From assembly GCF_030165005.1 (NCBI RefSeq), contig NZ_JASNNW010000022.1, forward strand, positions 1 through 64,000: 64,000 nucleotides of DNA, written 5' to 3'. Within the stretch, counting starts at the first letter, position 1; the number at the start of each line of letters is the position of its first letter. Below are positions 17,861 through 25,498 of the stretch, piece by piece. The DNA comes from Blastococcus capsensis. GTDB taxonomy: Bacteria > Actinomycetota > Actinomycetes > Mycobacteriales > Geodermatophilaceae. The notes under the pieces are model-generated. The model saw only the letters and a program-made list of their open reading frames with translations, did not search any database and was not told where the DNA came from. The position numbers were made by a program, and so were the translations under genes.

Positions 17861-18637
17861 GTGAGTGCAGCGCGTTCAGAGCAGCCGACCGACGGGATCG
17901 ACAGGGAGCTGACGGTCGACGAGCTCGCCGCACGGGTGGGTGTCACGGTGCGGAACGTGCGGGCGTACTCGGCGCGTGGCCTGCTGCCGCCGCCCCGCAT
18001 GGTGGGGCGCACCGGCTACTACGGCCGCGAGCACGTCGCCCGGCTCCTCCTCGTGCGCGAGATGCTCGCCGAGGGCTATTCGCTGGCCATGATCGAGCGG
18101 ACGCTGGCCAGCGCACCGCCGACCGCCAGCTCGGCCACCCTCGCCCTCCACCGCGCTCTGCTGGCCCCGTGGCTGCCGCCCGAGCCGGAGGTCATCACCG
18201 GTGCCGAGCTGGCCGCACGGGCCGGCGTCGCGGAGGGCGTCGAGCTCGTCGACCAGCTGATCGGCCTCGGTCTCGTGGAGCGCCTGGACGACGACCGCAT
18301 CCGGGTGCTCGACCCGGCGCTGCTCATGGCCGGGCTCCAGGTGATGAGCCTGGGCGTGTCGCCGGAGGCCCTCATCGCGGCACAGGCGCAGGTCAACGAG
18401 CACGTGCGAGCCATCGCGCGCACCTATGTGCACATGTTCGTCGACACCGGCTGGCGGGCGTTCGTCGAGGCGGGCGCCCCCCGTGAGCAGCTGGCGGACA
18501 TCCTCGCCACGGTCACCCGGCTGCAGCCGGTGGCCGCGCAGGCGATGCTCGCCGCCTTCCGCACCGAGATGGCGGCCGAGGTGGCCTCCGCCGTGGAGGT
18601 GGCGCTCGGCGAGCTGGAGGAGCCGGACGAGGACTAA
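17861..18637 (+). CDS. MerR-family regulator with long C-terminal domain
   Basis: A 258-residue regulator. The N-terminal helix-turn-helix is TVDELAARVGVTVRNVRAYS followed by GRTGYYGREHVARLLLVRE. The C-terminal 150 residues are helical and larger than in metal-type MerR proteins. The protein has no cysteine, so a thiol-metal sensor of the CueR/ZntR kind is excluded. GTG 17861 is chosen for the GGAAGGAGG site at 17849-17857; an in-frame TTG at 17828 lacks one. It is divergent from the membrane/cupredoxin operon and is the natural candidate to control it. Its last 4 bases overlap the convergent next gene. Confidence 0.85.
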   Translation: MSAARSEQPTDGIDRELTVDELAARVGVTVRNVRAYSARGLLPPPRMVGRTGYYGREHVARLLLVREMLAEGYSLAMIERTLASAPPTASSATLALHRALLAPWLPPEPEVITGAELAARAGVAEGVELVDQLIGLGLVERLDDDRIRVLDPALLMAGLQVMSLGVSPEALIAAQAQVNEHVRAIARTYVHMFVDTGWRAFVEAGAPREQLADILATVTRLQPVAAQAMLAAFRTEMAAEVASAVEVALGELEEPDED

Positions 18638-18870
18638 TCGGCAGCGCGTCGGTACGGGCTCTCGCCCTCGGCGATCTCTTCCCGCGCCATGCCTTTCCGG
18701 TCGGCCTCCGCCGCAGCTTCACGTGCGCTGATCCGGCGGTCGCGGACCACGGCCGCCGCGACGAGCGCGACGAGGATGGCGGCGGGCACGAAGAAGCCGA
18801 GGGTTCCGATGATGCTCAGGCCGTCCATCGCCAGCAGGTCCACCGCTCCGGTCACCCCTCCATGTGACAC
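18634..18870 (-). CDS. small single-span membrane protein
   Basis: About 78 residues with one membrane helix (TLGFFVPAAILVALVAAAVV) followed by a charged tail with ADRKGMAREEIAEGESPYRR. The start is uncertain: GTG 18870 gives the listed length, while GTG 18843 or the ATG just inside would start closer to the helix. An inverted repeat GTGACA-N8-TGTCAC at 18864-18883 overlaps the 5' end and could be an operator. No function is recognised. It converges with the preceding merR gene, with 4 bases shared. Confidence 0.6.
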   Translation of the reverse strand: MSHGGVTGAVDLLAMDGLSIIGTLGFFVPAAILVALVAAAVVRDRRISAREAAAEADRKGMAREEIAEGESPYRRAAD

Positions 18871-18944
18871 CGTTCGATGTCACCGAGCAACCCGAGCGGG
18901 GGCGGGTCAGCCGGTCGGCCCGGGCCGGTCGCGGCCGCCGCGCC

Positions 18945-19883
18945 TCAGTCGGAGTCGCGGCCCTCGCGCCAGTAACCCATGAAGGCGACCGATCGACGGT
19001 CGATGCCGACGTCCTGGACCAGGTGCCGGCGGAGGCTCTTCACGACGCCCGCCTCGCCGGCCAGCCAGGCGTACACGCCGGAGGAGCGCCGAGGGGGCAG
19101 GTCCTCGTCGGGGACCTCCCAGAGGATCCCGGCGTCCACGTCGACGTCGTCGAGCACGACGCCCGGGGTGGGCGTGCGGACGTCGGCCAGTTCGTCCACC
19201 GCCGCCATGACGGCCGCGGTGAGCAGGGCACCCCGCGGGGCCGGCGGGGCGCCGCCGCCCGGCCGGCGCGGCAGCCAGGTGATCGCGGCGCCGTCGGGCG
19301 CGGCCACGTCGAGGGCGTCGGCAGCGGTGGGGACCTCCAGGAGGATCTTCGCCCGCTGGCCGGGCCGCAGCGTCTCGACGATCGCGCAGACCGCGGGCAC
19401 GGCGGTCTCGTCGCCGGCGATCAGCAGGCAGGAGGCGTCCGCCGGAGGGTGCCACTCGAAGCCGCCGGTGGGGCCGGGGAAGCGGGCGTTGGGGCCGACG
19501 AGCACCACCTCGTCGCCCACGGCTGCTCGCTCGGCCCAGGCCGAGGCCGGACCGGTGGCGCCGTGCAGGACGAAGTCGACGTCGACCTCGCCTCGCTCGG
19601 GCCGCAGCCCCCGGACCGTGTACGTGCGGATCGGCATCCGGCGCTCCGGCGGCAGTGCCCGCCAGGCGCCGTACCAGTCGTCGCCCGCCGGGAAGTCGAG
19701 GATGCCGCGCCCGGGCAGCGGGAGCATGACCTTGATGCGCTGGTCGAACCCGTTGGAGGAGAAGTCGCCCAGCTCCGGCCCGGTGAAGGTGATCCGCAGG
19801 AAGCTGGGGCTGAGCCGCTGCACCCGCGAGACCCGCACCGGGAAGGTTCGGTACGCGGGGATCTGCAGGGTCTGGACCGTCAC
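18945..19883 (-). CDS. siderophore-interacting protein (FAD-dependent ferric reductase)
   Basis: A 312-residue cytosolic flavoprotein of the SIP/ViuB family, which reduces ferric siderophores with NAD(P)H to release iron. The FAD-binding segment is MPIRTYTVRGLRPERGEVDVDF; the nucleotide side has LLIAGDETAVPAVCAI. The C-terminus AFMGYWREGR is the SIP signature. GTG 19883 has GGAGG five bases upstream. It is divergent from the siderophore-binding lipoprotein gene, and an IdeR-like box lies between them, so both should be iron-repressed. No siderophore permease or ATPase genes are adjacent. Confidence 0.92.
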   Translation of the reverse strand: MTVQTLQIPAYRTFPVRVSRVQRLSPSFLRITFTGPELGDFSSNGFDQRIKVMLPLPGRGILDFPAGDDWYGAWRALPPERRMPIRTYTVRGLRPERGEVDVDFVLHGATGPASAWAERAAVGDEVVLVGPNARFPGPTGGFEWHPPADASCLLIAGDETAVPAVCAIVETLRPGQRAKILLEVPTAADALDVAAPDGAAITWLPRRPGGGAPPAPRGALLTAAVMAAVDELADVRTPTPGVVLDDVDVDAGILWEVPDEDLPPRRSSGVYAWLAGEAGVVKSLRRHLVQDVGIDRRSVAFMGYWREGRDSD

Positions 19884-19924
19884 GGCGCCTCCCGGGTCCG
19901 GGCAGGTGCAGACCGTCTCTCGAC

Positions 19925-19943
19925 TTAGGCTAGCCTCACCTGG
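19925..19943. promoter_or_regulatory. IdeR/DtxR-like iron box
   Basis: TTAGGCTAGCCTCACCTGG matches the DtxR/IdeR 19-bp consensus at about 15 positions. It lies in the divergent region between the SIP gene and the siderophore-binding lipoprotein gene, overlapping the likely promoter of the former. Repression by Fe(II)-IdeR is inferred from the site. Confidence 0.75.
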
Positions 19944-20020
19944 CTTCCTGCAGTCTGGCACATGCCTGCAGGCCGAGCCAGCTCTCGCCCGCCGGGTGGG
20001 CGCACCACCGAAGGAGATCG

Positions 20021-20977
20021 ATGACGATGCGCGTCCTGCAGGCCACCACCCTCGCGGTGGCGGCGACCCTGGCCCTCTCCGCCTGCGGCGGGGAGCCGGA
20101 AGCCGAGGAGGCCACGGCAGCCACGTCGGCGGGAGATGCGGAGTTCCCGCGCACGGTCGAGCACGCCATGGGTACGACCGAGATCCCGGAGGAGCCCGAG
20201 CGCGTCGTCGTCCTCGACACCGGCGAGCTGGACGCGGCGCTCTCCCTCGGCGTCACGCCGGTCGGCGCGGTGACCACCGACGTCTCCGAGGAGTTCCTCA
20301 GCTACCTCGCCGAGGACGCGGAGGGCGTCGAGGTGGTCGGGACGATCCAGGAGCCGGACCTCGAGGCGATCGCCGCTCTCGAGCCGGACCTGATCCTGTC
20401 CAACTCGGTGCGGCACGAGGACATCTACGACCAGCTGTCGCAGATCGCCCCGACCGTCTTCGCGGCCGATCTCGGCGACACCTGGAAGGAGAACTTCCTG
20501 CTCGACGCCGAAGCGCTCGGCAAGGAGGAGGAGGCCGAGCAGTTGCTCGCCGACTACGAGGAGCAGGCCGACGAGCTGGGCCAGGCGATCGGCGACCCGG
20601 GGGCGACGACGATCAGCCCGCTGCGCTTCGTCGGTGGGCCCATCCGCGCCTACCAGCCGGAGTCCTTCATCGGCACGGTGCTGGCCGACATCGGGCTGGA
20701 CCTCGTCGAGCTGCCCGAGGGCGAGGTGGCCACGTTCGCCGAGCTCAGCGCCGAGCAGCTCACCCAGGCGAACGGTGACGTCGTCCTGTACTCGTCCTAC
20801 GGATCGGCCGACGAGTCGGGCGAGGCCGCCGTCGTCGCCGGCCCGCTGTGGCCGCGGCTGCCGGCGGTCGAGAACGGGCGTGCCTACGCCGTCGAGGACG
20901 ACGTCTTCTACACCGGCATCGGGCTCAAGGCCGCCATGCTGCAGCTGGAGCAGCTCGAGGATCTCCTGGTCGGCTGA
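20021..20977 (+). CDS. iron-siderophore ABC transporter substrate-binding lipoprotein
   Basis: A 318-residue exported protein of the class III (FecB/FhuD-like) binding proteins. Signal peptide with lipobox LSACGG near residue 22, an acidic linker, then the ordered pattern PERVVVLDTGELDAALSLGV and IQEPDLEAIAALEPDLILS for the first lobe. The C-terminal lobe contains WPRLPAVENGRAYAVEDD. It would capture a ferric siderophore outside the membrane and deliver it to an ABC permease, which is not in this window. A GGAG site precedes ATG 20021; ATG 20027 is also possible. It is paired with the divergent SIP gene under an IdeR-like box. Confidence 0.92.
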   Translation: MTMRVLQATTLAVAATLALSACGGEPEAEEATAATSAGDAEFPRTVEHAMGTTEIPEEPERVVVLDTGELDAALSLGVTPVGAVTTDVSEEFLSYLAEDAEGVEVVGTIQEPDLEAIAALEPDLILSNSVRHEDIYDQLSQIAPTVFAADLGDTWKENFLLDAEALGKEEEAEQLLADYEEQADELGQAIGDPGATTISPLRFVGGPIRAYQPESFIGTVLADIGLDLVELPEGEVATFAELSAEQLTQANGDVVLYSSYGSADESGEAAVVAGPLWPRLPAVENGRAYAVEDDVFYTGIGLKAAMLQLEQLEDLLVG

Positions 20978-20981
20978 GAAA

Positions 20982-21037
20982 GGACCCCTCTGCCCCCCAC
21001 GCCTCGCAGGCTCGGCGCGGGACCCTGCAGAGGGGCC
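20982..21037. terminator. long hairpin repeat, copy A
   Basis: GGACCCCTCTGC (20982-20993) pairs with GCAGAGGGGCC (21027-21037), one A bulged, enclosing an inner stem. It lies between the convergent lipoprotein gene and bfr, so it could stop transcription from both sides. First of a dispersed family in this window. Confidence 0.7.
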
Positions 21038-21044
21038 GAACGAC

Positions 21045-21079
21045 GAGGACCCCCTCCCGGTGACCGGGAGGGGGCCCTC
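21045..21079. terminator. second hairpin between convergent genes
   Basis: GAGGACCCCCTCCCGGT pairs with CCGGGAGGGGGCCCTC around a minimal loop, giving about 15 GC-rich pairs. Together with copy A it forms a tandem terminator before bfr. Confidence 0.7.
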
Positions 21080-21102
21080 GCTGCTGCGCGCGGCCGGTGC
21101 CG

Positions 21103-21585
21103 TCAGGGCGTCTCGGTGGCGACCTGCGCGGCCAGGTACTGCGGCGCACCCACCCGTTCGATGGCGGCGAGCTGCGCCTCGAACCAGTCGGCGTGCTTCT
21201 CCTCGTCGAGGACCATCTCCTCGAACACCGAGGCGGTGCCGTGATCCCCGAGCTCGTGGCACTCCTTCGCGGAGGCGTTGAACTGCGCGACGGCGGCCTT
21301 CTCGCTGTCGAGGGCCAGGACGAGCATCTCCTCGGCGGTCTCACCGACGCGGATCGCGCCGAGGCGCTGCACGTTGGGGTGACCGTCGAAGAGCAGGACG
21401 CGCTGGATCAGCGCGTCCGCGTCGCGCATCTCGTCGATGGAGAGGTCGTAGAAGACCTTGCCGAGCCTGGGCAGGCCCCATGCGTCGAGCATGCGGGCGT
21501 TCAGGAAGTACGTGTTGGTGACCGTGAGTTCGAAGGTCAGCGCGTCGTTCAGCAGTTCGACCACGCGGGGGCTAACGGGCTGCAC
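21103..21585 (-). CDS. bfr: bacterioferritin with altered ferroxidase ligands
   Basis: A 160-residue four-helix ferritin-like protein that stores iron in a 24-subunit shell. Helix patterns align with E. coli Bfr: FELTVTNTYFLNARM (Glu19), SIDEMRDADALI (Glu52, haem Met53), ALDSEKAAVAQF and LDEEKHADWFE (Glu, His131). Against E. coli Bfr two di-iron ligands differ: His54 is Asp (residue 55) and Glu94 is Asp (residue 93). Iron oxidation may therefore be slower or different (inference). It overlaps the end of bfd by 14 bases, so both are one transcript from the upstream IdeR-like box. Confidence 0.9.
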   Translation of the reverse strand: MQPVSPRVVELLNDALTFELTVTNTYFLNARMLDAWGLPRLGKVFYDLSIDEMRDADALIQRVLLFDGHPNVQRLGAIRVGETAEEMLVLALDSEKAAVAQFNASAKECHELGDHGTASVFEEMVLDEEKHADWFEAQLAAIERVGAPQYLAAQVATETP

Positions 21586-21802
21586 CGGATACTCCCAGCT
21601 CTCGCTCGGCCGGGTGCTCGGTGGTGCCCCCGGCTCGTACCGGGCAATGCTGACACACCAGGTCGCGGAGTGAGCCGACGCAGTTGCCGCAGGTCCGGCC
21701 CGCCCCCGTCGCGCGCGCCACGTCGGCGACGCACCGTGCGCCGTTGGCGATGGCCTCGAGGATGTCGCGGTCGGTCACCACGTTGCAGTGGCACACGTAC
21801 AT
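21572..21802 (-). CDS. bfd: bacterioferritin-associated ferredoxin
   Basis: A 76-residue [2Fe-2S] protein. The cluster ligands are in YVCHCNVV near the start and TCGNCVG near residues 37-43, the C-x-C...C-x2-C pattern of BFD-like domains. In characterised systems Bfd donates electrons to the Bfr haem to release iron. An unusual extra Cys pair (CQHC) follows the domain. It is the first gene of the bfd-bfr pair and lies 69 bases from an IdeR-like box. Confidence 0.92.
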   Translation of the reverse strand: MYVCHCNVVTDRDILEAIANGARCVADVARATGAGRTCGNCVGSLRDLVCQHCPVRAGGTTEHPAERELGVSGAAR

Positions 21803-21870
21803 GGAGGGGGTCGCCTAACGCGAGACAGCAGGGCGGCGGAGCTCCGGGGGAGTCCCGAGGCGCCGCAGAA

Positions 21871-21889
21871 GCAGGTTAGCCTGGCCTAA
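21871..21889. promoter_or_regulatory. IdeR/DtxR-like box upstream of bfd-bfr
   Basis: GCAGGTTAGCCTGGCCTAA matches the 19-bp IdeR/DtxR consensus at about 15 positions. In mycobacteria IdeR can activate bfr genes from upstream sites while repressing uptake genes; distance from the bfd start leaves either sign possible here. Confidence 0.7.
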
Positions 21890-22039
21890 CCGCTTCGCGC
21901 CAGGGGTCCCCGGCCCCTCCGTCGGATGGCTGTCGTCCCGTCGCCCTCGGCCGGATGTCCTGGGCGCCCCGGTGGACGCGGCCGCGGTGGAGCTGCGACC
22001 CGGCCACCCCGGGGACAGGAGGACGGCCGGGTCGCGGTC

Positions 22040-22285
22040 TCAGGCGGCGAGGACGGCGGTCCGCACCAGGAAGAGCAGGACGACGACGGCGAGCGCGACG
22101 GCCAGTCCGATGTACAACCGGCGCTCACGCAGCCGGTCGGCCTCGGTCTCGTCGGCCAGGGCCATCGGATCGGCCCACACCGGCAGGCGCCCGCCGCAGC
22201 GGGCGAGCTCGTCGGCGGAGAGCACCACCGGGGGGCTGACCCGGTAGGGCTGTCCTGCTCCGGCCAGCTGGTGGACGGCGCTCAC
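22040..22285 (-). CDS. small membrane protein coupled to the GT2 gene
   Basis: An 81-residue protein with a hydrophilic N-terminal 55 residues and one C-terminal membrane helix (LYIGLAVALAVVVLLFLV). Its GTG start overlaps the stop of the glycosyltransferase gene by 4 bases (GTGA), so it is translated together with it. No family is recognised. Its place suggests an accessory subunit of the glycosyltransferase, as small membrane partners are known for some synthases (inference). Confidence 0.75.
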   Translation of the reverse strand: MSAVHQLAGAGQPYRVSPPVVLSADELARCGGRLPVWADPMALADETEADRLRERRLYIGLAVALAVVVLLFLVRTAVLAA

Positions 22286-23766
22286 GCCGCGACCCTCCCG
22301 GTCTTCTCGGTCTTGTCCCAGGTCATCGCGGCCCCGCGGAACTCCTTGACGTAGGCGTCCACGGTGATCGCGCACATCATCGGCCCGAAGCCGACCAGGT
22401 AGAGCGCCAGCGGGGTCAGCGGCCGGCCCCAGCGGGTGCCTTCGAGCTTGCGCACGCCGTAGGCCAGCGGGATGCAGAGCACCAGCCAGCTGTAGACGAA
22501 CAGCGTCCACACCGTCTCGGCGGTGCCCGACAGCGGCACCAGCCCGGGGAAGGCGGCCGTCAGCAGGACGACGAAGGAGATCGCGCCGGGGAACAGCAAC
22601 GCCTCCCGCCACACCTTCCGGCCGGTGCCGGGATCGACCGACATGGTCAGCGTGACCATGAAGACGAACGTCGCGATCGGGACGAAGACGGCCGCGCCGA
22701 AGACCTCGCCGGCCAGCCGGCTGTCCAGCAGGTAGAGCCCGATCAGACCGGTCGCGGTGAGCAGCATCGCCACCGGCAGCAGCAGGATGGCGAACCAGAA
22801 GACCCCGAAGAAGAAGCCGCCGAGCCCCGGGTGCACCGATCTGCGGAACCACAGGTGCCGGTACATCGAGGTGATCTGCACGTTCCCGCGGGCCCACCGC
22901 AGCCGCTGCTTCCACAGCGCGTCGACGCCGGCCGGCTCCTCGGCCAGCACGCGGGCGTGCGGCTCGAAGACCACCCTGCGCCCACCGAGCTGGGTGCGGA
23001 ACGTGGTGACGGTGTCCTCGGCCAGCGACGAGGTGTCGATCTGGCCACCGATGGCCAGGAGGTTCTCCCGGGTGTGCAGCTGCGCGCCACCGGCCAGGCA
23101 GGCCATCGCGCCTGCGACGTTCTGCGCCCGGCGGGAGGCGGCCTGCGCGGCCAGGTAGTCGAAACCGATGAACCGGGTCATCCCCTTCGGGTCGCGGCTG
23201 CCCTCCCGGATGTAGGCGGTGACCGCCCCGACCGTGGGGTCGGCCAGGTGGCGGGTCATCTTCCGCAGCGACGCGGGCTCGTAGATGACGTCGGCGTCCA
23301 TGATCAGGAGCGCCTCCATCCAGTCGTCGGCGAGGATCTCGCGCAGCCCGTGGTTCAGGGTGTGGGCCTTGCCCTGGCCGCCCTCGTCGCGGCGCAGGTG
23401 CACGACCCGGCCCGGGAATCGCCCGGCGCAGGCGGCGAGCACGGCCGGGGTGTCGTCGGTGCTGGCGTCGTCGACGACGTAGACCCGCAGCCGCTCCGGC
23501 GGGTAGTCCAGCCCCATCAGCCGCTCGATGCTCATGGGCAGGACCGCGGCCTCGTTCCACGCCGGGATGACGACCGCGACGTTGGGCAGGTAGGGGCCGG
23601 TCTCGCGGTAGTGGTTGCGCACCGCGTGCAGCGGGATGACCAGGAACTGCGCCAACCCGGCCACCACGGGGATCGCACCGATGCCGACCAGCGCCAGCAG
23701 GAAGACGGTCAGGACCGTCTCGCCGATCCCGGCGACGTCGGCGCCTGCGGAGAGGAACCCGGTCAT
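22282..23766 (-). CDS. processive family 2 glycosyltransferase, membrane-bound
   Basis: A 494-residue inner-membrane enzyme of the cellulose/hyaluronan/poly-GlcNAc synthase type. One or two membrane helices at the N-terminus; the GT-A core has VVIPAWNE, VVDDASTDD (residues 97-105), MDADV (156-160), LAEDT (248-252) and the product-site motif QRLRW (287-291). About four further membrane helices follow. These motifs indicate repeated addition of a nucleotide sugar to a growing chain exported through the membrane; sugar identity is not readable. ATG 23766 overlaps the upstream stop by 4 bases. It belongs to a five-gene coupled operon with a PIG-L deacetylase. Confidence 0.88.
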   Translation of the reverse strand: MTGFLSAGADVAGIGETVLTVFLLALVGIGAIPVVAGLAQFLVIPLHAVRNHYRETGPYLPNVAVVIPAWNEAAVLPMSIERLMGLDYPPERLRVYVVDDASTDDTPAVLAACAGRFPGRVVHLRRDEGGQGKAHTLNHGLREILADDWMEALLIMDADVIYEPASLRKMTRHLADPTVGAVTAYIREGSRDPKGMTRFIGFDYLAAQAASRRAQNVAGAMACLAGGAQLHTRENLLAIGGQIDTSSLAEDTVTTFRTQLGGRRVVFEPHARVLAEEPAGVDALWKQRLRWARGNVQITSMYRHLWFRRSVHPGLGGFFFGVFWFAILLLPVAMLLTATGLIGLYLLDSRLAGEVFGAAVFVPIATFVFMVTLTMSVDPGTGRKVWREALLFPGAISFVVLLTAAFPGLVPLSGTAETVWTLFVYSWLVLCIPLAYGVRKLEGTRWGRPLTPLALYLVGFGPMMCAITVDAYVKEFRGAAMTWDKTEKTGRVAA

Positions 23767-24512
23767 CGGGTACCCACCAGCCGGGTGGCCGACGCGGCGT
23801 CGGACACCCAGGAGTAGCGGCCCACGGTCGAGCACTCGTGGCTGTCGGTGGAGCCGACGAGGGGAACGCCGGCGGCGGCGAGGGCCAGCACCACGCGGGG
23901 GCCGGGGCAGCGCCACTTCTCGTTGACCTCGACCGTCGTCCCGCTGCGGACGGCGGCGTCGGCGATCGCGGCCAGGTGGTCGTCGCAGAGCGCACTCTCG
24001 TGCAGCCCGATCTTGGGCAGCAGCGAGAAGAGGTGGGCGAGCTGGCCGCGGCCGACCCGCCCCATGGCCCGAACGGTGGCGGTGACCAGGATGTCGAGCG
24101 CGTCCTGACCGGTCAGGCCGGTGGCCATCTCCTCGAGCGTCCGGCGCGGGCTCCACGGGCCGTCCGGGCCGGGGAACTGGTGGTCGGCGATGAGGATGCG
24201 GTCGACCCCGCCCGGGCCGACGACCAGGTCGTCGGGCACGTCGAGCCGGCCGGAGGCGTCGAGGATCTTGGCCTCGACGCCGGTGAGCACCTCCAGCCCG
24301 TCGATGCGGGGGAGCGCGGCCACCTCGGCGAGGAAGCCGGGAACCCACGTCGTCGTCGTCCGGACGTGGTCGACCATGCGGATGCTGGCCAGCCCGGTGT
24401 CCCGGGCGGCGACCAGGTTCTCCATCGGGGAGCTGACCGCGTCGTCGGACCAGGTGGAGTGCACGTGGTGGTCGGTGAGCAGCAGGTCCAGCTCACCCAC
24501 GGCGGTGGTCAT
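23763..24512 (-). CDS. PHP-domain metal-dependent hydrolase
   Basis: A 249-residue protein of the PHP (polymerase and histidinol phosphatase) superfamily. Metal-binding motifs are DHHVHSTWSDD near residues 14-24, MVDHV near 46-50, VEAKIL and the C-terminal VGSTDSHE. PHP proteins hydrolyse phosphoesters, often with two or three metal ions. Substrate unknown; in this operon a phosphorylated sugar or lipid intermediate is plausible (inference). Start ATG overlaps the upstream ATP-grasp stop by 4 bases and its own stop overlaps the GT2 start by 4 bases. Confidence 0.85.
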   Translation of the reverse strand: MTTAVGELDLLLTDHHVHSTWSDDAVSSPMENLVAARDTGLASIRMVDHVRTTTTWVPGFLAEVAALPRIDGLEVLTGVEAKILDASGRLDVPDDLVVGPGGVDRILIADHQFPGPDGPWSPRRTLEEMATGLTGQDALDILVTATVRAMGRVGRGQLAHLFSLLPKIGLHESALCDDHLAAIADAAVRSGTTVEVNEKWRCPGPRVVLALAAAGVPLVGSTDSHECSTVGRYSWVSDAASATRLVGTR

Positions 24513-25498
24513 CGGCCGGTCTCCTCGAGAACGACGTCGCCCGGGGCGAGGAAGACGTCCTCCAGGTACCGGACGACGGCGAGCTCGGTGAACGGCACCG
24601 TCGCCGGCAGCGGCCGGCCCAGCGCCAGATCCAGCGCCAGCGAGGGCATGTCGACCCCCGCCGCGACGGTCAGCGGCATGGCGCCGGGGAACCGCGGGTT
24701 CACCTCCAGCAGTGCGGGGCGGCCCGCGGCGTCGCGGCGCAGCTGCACGTTCGCCACCCCCACCAGACCGACGGCGGCGGCCACCCGGCGGGCGGTCTCC
24801 TCCAGCTCGGCGTCGGCGACGGTGGCGCCGGCGACCGACACCCCGGAGTCCACGCGCAGGCGCGACCGCGGCACGGCGGCGACCACGTGCCCGTCGGCGT
24901 CGGCCAGGGTGTCGACGGAGTACTCGTCGCCGGGCAGGTGCGCCTGCACCAGGACGTCCTCGTCGCTGCCCAGGGCGCGCAGAGAGTCGGCGTCCTCGAC
25001 CAGGTGCACCCCGCGGGAACCGGCGCCGCGGCGCGGCTTGACGATCACGGGGTAGTCCCAGCTGCCGGGGTCGGTCCCGCCGAGCAGCTCGGTGCGCGGG
25101 GTGGGCAGGACGTCGGTGCAGCGGCGGGCCAGGGCGTACTTGTCCAGGCAGACCTCGAGGGTCTCCAGGCTGGGCGCGGCCAGCGTGGTGCCGACCGCGT
25201 CGAGGCGCTTGCGCTCGGCGGCCAGCCGCGGCAGCTCCACGTCGACGGTGGAGAAGACGACGTCGACCCGCTCGCGCTCGCAGAGCTCGACGAGGTGGTC
25301 GACGAACTCCTCGCTGAGGCCGGGTCGCACCAGATGCCGCGCGGGGGCGTCGACGAGGTAGAGGCCGCTGGCGTAGCGGTCCATGTCGGCCGCGAGCAGC
25401 TCGACGTCGTCGCGCAGGGCCAGTGAGCGCAGGACGGCGATGCCGGCCGGGCCGCCGGCGCCGGTCACGAGGACACGGGTGGGAGAGGGGTCAGACAC
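24509..25498 (-). CDS. ATP-grasp domain protein
   Basis: A 329-residue enzyme. The pre-ATP-grasp fold opens with RVLVTGAGGPAGIAVLRSL; the ATP-grasp core has YPVIVKPRRGAGSRGVHLV, a lid with PGDEYSVDTLAD, and metal ligands in LLEVNPRFPG. ATP-grasp enzymes join a carboxylate to an amine or thiol through an acyl phosphate. The organisation resembles carbamoyl-phosphate-synthase-like ligases; the substrate is unknown. GTG 25498 overlaps the end of the REC-PIG-L gene by 8 bases. Within the operon it could add an amino acid to a glycan or lipid after deacetylation (inference). Confidence 0.85.
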   Translation of the reverse strand: MSDPSPTRVLVTGAGGPAGIAVLRSLALRDDVELLAADMDRYASGLYLVDAPARHLVRPGLSEEFVDHLVELCERERVDVVFSTVDVELPRLAAERKRLDAVGTTLAAPSLETLEVCLDKYALARRCTDVLPTPRTELLGGTDPGSWDYPVIVKPRRGAGSRGVHLVEDADSLRALGSDEDVLVQAHLPGDEYSVDTLADADGHVVAAVPRSRLRVDSGVSVAGATVADAELEETARRVAAAVGLVGVANVQLRRDAAGRPALLEVNPRFPGAMPLTVAAGVDMPSLALDLALGRPLPATVPFTELAVVRYLEDVFLAPGDVVLEETGR

